IMG/VR virus record: IMGVR_UViG_3300027896_000196
Location: 1 to 25,838 of that record
Origin: a virus
Length of the DNA: 25,838 nt
Reading direction: 5' to 3' (one strand)
A program made the position numbers and the translations under genes. The stretch's first letter is position 1, and every line of letters starts with the position of its first letter. Positions 23,394-25,838 of this stretch are shown here, piece by piece. The notes beneath the pieces were generated by a model. That model made no database searches, was not told the origin of the DNA, and worked only from the letters and a program-made list of their open reading frames with translations.

Positions 23394-24788
23394 TTAGCCC
23401 CTTCCACCATTAGTTTGTTGTTGTCTATAGACAAGATAATTAGGAGGAACTCCAACGGGTGTAGATTGCCCATAAGAAGCCCCTTCCATAACATTAGCAT
23501 AATTAGAAGCTGCTTCTTTAGTCAACTTTGGAGCATTAGGATTCAATTCAAGATGTATTGGATCATTTGCCTCATGCGGTTGCCAAAAACCAAATTCTTC
23601 CATAAAAGTTTGGCCCGTACTAGGATCTATTTTTTTTAGATTATTTAGCGTGGCTCTATCTACATCTAAAGCTTCGCCATCTTCGTGTTTACTGGTTCCA
23701 GGTTTATCTACGGGATATTTTTTATTTGTATTATCATATAATATTTTTTGCTGCTCATAAGTTCGATAAGCCGATGTAACATCTATTGTTGTGCCATATA
23801 TTTCCTTATATCTTTGTGCCATACCATATAAAGCGGCTTTGGTATTAGGGGCTAAGTTTGTAACATCTGCTGGAGCTCCTCCAAGAGTTCCTTGAGGCTC
23901 AGCATTTATGCCTACAGCTTTTAGATCTACTTTACTATCATCTTTTGTGTAGCCACTTTCTGTGCTCTCATCAGGCTTTAATGTACTCTCTATTAAAGTC
24001 TTGCCTCTTCTATTTAAATTACTTAATAGTCTTGCAGCTATTCCGGTATTTTTAAGAGGTTCCTCTCCAATACTTATAAAATGCCCTCTGATTTCATTAT
24101 AGTCATTACTTAGAGAACTCACTACAAATTCAAAGTTATAATCAAATAGAAAAGGCTTCTCTGCATTTTCATCTATAGTAAAGTTATTAAAATGACCCAA
24201 ATAGGACTGGCCATCATAAGTTATTTCAATACCATGTATTACATTTATTACCCTGGTAAAAGCTGTCCTTATAGATGCTGGGTCAACAAACTCATATCCA
24301 TTATTCCTGTAAGCATAAAGTAGAGCAAAAAAATTATGCATACCCATAGAAAGTCTACGGTCTACCGCTGTTAAGCCCGCCCCACTAACCATAAAGGCTG
24401 CTGTAGTTCCAGTAGCTGTTAATAGGTCTTGATTGGGGCCCCATAATTGAGTTATATAGCCGTCTCTAGTATAAGCAGCATGTACCGTAGATGTTTTACC
24501 ATGGTTCATGTTTGCCGGGTTAATCAACATAGTAAATTGCAGCTTATTATTATTTATATCAGGAGCAGATATAGTCATAGGTAATGCTGGGTCTTTAGCT
24601 CCTGTAACCCCTTTAATAGACCCCGCAATATCAATATTTCCATCAGGGCTTGGGTTAGCTGCCGTAAGTATAGACAACCCTTCAGGGGTGGCAGCAAAGT
24701 TCTCAAATTCCAGAAATGAATAATTACTGGTATTTTCTTTTATGCCCATTAAAAAGGTGCCAAGATCTGTAAATGAAGTTTTTCCCAT
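23394..24788 (-). CDS. Tail-tip protein fused to an M15-family peptidoglycan peptidase
   Basis: This protein has 464 residues. Residues 87-225 match the next gene upstream (see the 298-residue entry): an NPA strand, an LWG segment, GTTAAF, and a GHF strand before FDYNFEF. Residues about 310-420 are an M15 zinc peptidase domain: SAYR (339-342), S366-x-H368-xx-G-x-A-x-D375, and H412. The likely zinc ligands are H368, D375 and H412. D409, three residues before H412, takes the catalytic-base position, as recalled for the T5 endolysin, where Asp rather than Glu is used. Such enzymes cut peptide bonds in peptidoglycan (L-Ala-D-Glu or D-Ala-D-Ala type). Being attached to a tail part and next to the hub, it probably opens the cell wall locally during DNA entry. 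The start lies 2 bases after the previous stop and has no strong Shine-Dalgarno site. Confidence 0.82.
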   Translation of the reverse strand: MGKTSFTDLGTFLMGIKENTSNYSFLEFENFAATPEGLSILTAANPSPDGNIDIAGSIKGVTGAKDPALPMTISAPDINNNKLQFTMLINPANMNHGKTSTVHAAYTRDGYITQLWGPNQDLLTATGTTAAFMVSGAGLTAVDRRLSMGMHNFFALLYAYRNNGYEFVDPASIRTAFTRVINVIHGIEITYDGQSYLGHFNNFTIDENAEKPFLFDYNFEFVVSSLSNDYNEIRGHFISIGEEPLKNTGIAARLLSNLNRRGKTLIESTLKPDESTESGYTKDDSKVDLKAVGINAEPQGTLGGAPADVTNLAPNTKAALYGMAQRYKEIYGTTIDVTSAYRTYEQQKILYDNTNKKYPVDKPGTSKHEDGEALDVDRATLNNLKKIDPSTGQTFMEEFGFWQPHEANDPIHLELNPNAPKLTKEAASNYANVMEGASYGQSTPVGVPPNYLVYRQQQTNGGRG

Positions 24789-24790
24789 AA

Positions 24791-25687
24791 TTATGGATTC
24801 GTTTTAGGGGCCTCTGACTGATCTAAGGTCTGCCCAGTAGGGCCTATTTTTCCTGTTTGACCAATAGCGGAATAAGGATTATTTGAAGTCATCCCCAAAG
24901 GAATTTTTTTAGTTTCCGTTATTAAAGGAGATGCCCCAGAAAAGCGATAGACAGTCCGTTCCGATTTAAATGTTATTGTGTATTGAAATCTAAAAGGAGA
25001 CGCAGAGTCTTCCACGGTATCTATATTTTCAAAATAGCCTCGATAGCAGGCATAATCATAAGTCATTTCAATATAGAATCTTTCTTGGACCATACCTCTA
25101 ATATCAAAAGTAGCTGCATTAGCATTCATCAGACTAATAACTTTTTTGAATTCTTTATAGGATGCTGTTTCTCTTCTCATTACTGTTGCCAGGCCACTTG
25201 TATTATTAATATCTAAGGATACAGGATTAAATGTACCCGTGTCAGGAAGTTTAGCATATTGATTAAAGGAATCTCTAATATTACGATCATTGAGTCCGGG
25301 CTCAGGAGGCGGAGTCAATGTCGGGGGAAGACCCTGCCATATAAAGGCTGCGGTACTTCCTTGAAAGGATATAGTGTCAAAATCTTCCCCCCAATGTTCT
25401 TCTAGCCAGCCAGACATAGTCTGAGTTCTACCAACCATTTTTGACATGTTTACTGTTATTGAAGCTGGATTCACCGACAAAACTATACCTAAAATGGTCT
25501 CCTCATCTATCGTATAAGGTACGGCATTTCCGCTTTCGTCAATTGTGCGAATTACAAAAGGAACCCTGTCAACGGGTCTTTCATAGCCTTGAGTATTATA
25601 TAAATAATTATTCAAAGCTGGAAAATACGTCGGTGAAGACGCAGCCGAATTTAAGGTATCATTTAAATAATAGTTTTTATCAGCCAT
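24791..25687 (-). CDS. Tail-tip structural protein, paralogue of the N-terminal half of the next gene
   Basis: This protein has 298 residues. Residues 69-117 (SVNPASITVNMSK, EEHWGEDFDTISFQGSTAAF) and about 172-240 (FYIEMTYDYACYRGYFENI, SPFRFQYTITF) align with residues 87-135 and about 144-225 of the peptidase fusion. The shared marks are an NPA strand, a hydrophobic-WG turn, GxTAAF, a GxF strand and a final FxFxYxxxF strand. The last 45 residues are polar and rich in Gly, Pro and Thr. It sits between the possible tape measure end and the hub. That is where tube-initiator or hub-adaptor proteins (the T4 gp48/gp54 or XkdP zone) are usually encoded. I infer a role joining tube and hub; the family name is not certain. 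Confidence 0.7.
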   Translation of the reverse strand: MADKNYYLNDTLNSAASSPTYFPALNNYLYNTQGYERPVDRVPFVIRTIDESGNAVPYTIDEETILGIVLSVNPASITVNMSKMVGRTQTMSGWLEEHWGEDFDTISFQGSTAAFIWQGLPPTLTPPPEPGLNDRNIRDSFNQYAKLPDTGTFNPVSLDINNTSGLATVMRRETASYKEFKKVISLMNANAATFDIRGMVQERFYIEMTYDYACYRGYFENIDTVEDSASPFRFQYTITFKSERTVYRFSGASPLITETKKIPLGMTSNNPYSAIGQTGKIGPTGQTLDQSEAPKTNP

Positions 25688-25691
25688 AGGA

Positions 25692-25838
25692 CTATGCCGC
25701 GTTAGTTAATTTTTCTCGATACATTGCTGCTCTTATTTCATTTAAAACTCTTTGAGCTAAATTTTTTTCCGTAAGTCCAAGAGCATTAAAAGTTATACTA
25801 AGGGCTCCTTTACCCCCGCCTCCAGGAGTATTTCCTGT
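25692..25838 (-). CDS. C-terminal end of a truncated gene (possible tape measure protein)
   Basis: The gene runs off the right edge; only its last 48 codons and a TAG stop are present. The visible part is a Gly-rich stretch (TPGGGGKGA), then a helix (LTEKNLAQRVLNEIRAAMYREKL). The stop lies 4 bases before the start of the 298-residue gene, so both belong to the same series. Its place just before the tail-tip genes would suit the tape measure protein, which normally precedes them. The fragment itself has no diagnostic motif, so this rests on gene order only. Confidence 0.45.
   Translation of the reverse strand, partial: TGNTPGGGGKGALSITFNALGLTEKNLAQRVLNEIRAAMYREKLTNAA

Noticed and set aside
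23393-23500. Longer hub start at 23500, adding 36 N-terminal residues.
   Set aside because: It would overlap the peptidase fusion gene by 107 bases, while the ATG at 23392 lies one base after that gene's stop and has a GGAAGGGG-type site.
1-25838. Stop-codon reassignment, seen in some large phages.
   Set aside because: TAG ends the fibre, wedge, hub, giant and right-edge genes, TGA ends the 200-residue gene and TAA several others, each followed closely by the next start. The standard bacterial code fits.
1-25838. tRNA genes, CRISPR arrays, insertion sequences or attachment sites.
   Set aside because: No cloverleaf candidates, regularly spaced short repeats, transposase or integrase motifs were seen; the window is almost wholly protein-coding.

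Overview
This window is most likely part of a large-genome, contractile-tailed bacteriophage (myovirus type) or a prophage of one. It covers the tail-tip, baseplate and fibre module. Evidence: about 24.8 kb is one uninterrupted minus-strand series of very large, beta-rich structural genes, packed with overlaps or gaps of 2-14 bases. Several belong to recognisable baseplate families: gp27/gpD-type hub, gp5/gpV-type spike, baseplate J-type wedge and a beta-propeller tail fibre. The head genes, sheath, tube and most of the tape measure are outside the window. A defective prophage or tailocin cannot be excluded from this stretch alone.

Layout in transcription order (right to left on the minus strand). 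The C-terminal end of an unfinished gene, possibly the tape measure, sits at the right edge (25692-25838). Next come two paralogous tail-tip proteins (24791-25687 and 23394-24788); the second has gained a peptidoglycan peptidase domain of family M15. The hub (21158-23392) and a lysozyme-free spike (19188-21149) follow. A 200-residue hydrophobic protein made of about 2.5 internal repeats comes next (18586-19188). A block of about 9.3 kb follows with no obvious counterpart in the small model myophages: a 1763-residue multidomain protein, a small overlapping gene with a GTG start, a 612-residue protein with an interrupted fibronectin-III-like fold, and a 683-residue protein with a long Ser/Thr/Pro linker. 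The series ends with a probable gp25-like wedge protein, a baseplate-J wedge protein enlarged by inserted beta domains, and a 1469-residue fibre protein.

At the left edge a single plus-strand gene (48-881) converges on the fibre gene; the two stop codons are only 2 bases apart. It encodes a secreted protein with a signal peptide, an Ig-like core, and a C-terminus resembling the sorting domains of type IX-type secretion in Bacteroidota and Fibrobacterota. It has a TATAAT-like box and an AAGGAG ribosome-binding site. Good Shine-Dalgarno sites also occur before the fibre gene and the small overlapping gene. This favours a host that uses Shine-Dalgarno initiation (for example Fibrobacterota) over a typical Bacteroidota host, but the host remains a guess.

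TAA, TAG and TGA all end genes here, so there is no sign of stop-codon reassignment. No tRNA, rRNA, CRISPR array, insertion sequence or integrase was found. The most distinctive observations are a propeller fibre with a 108-residue tandem insertion inside one blade, one accessory domain shared by the wedge protein and the 1763-residue protein, an overlapping gene with a perfect AGGAGG site, the peptidase captured by one of two paralogues, and a sharp base-composition step inside the fibre gene.
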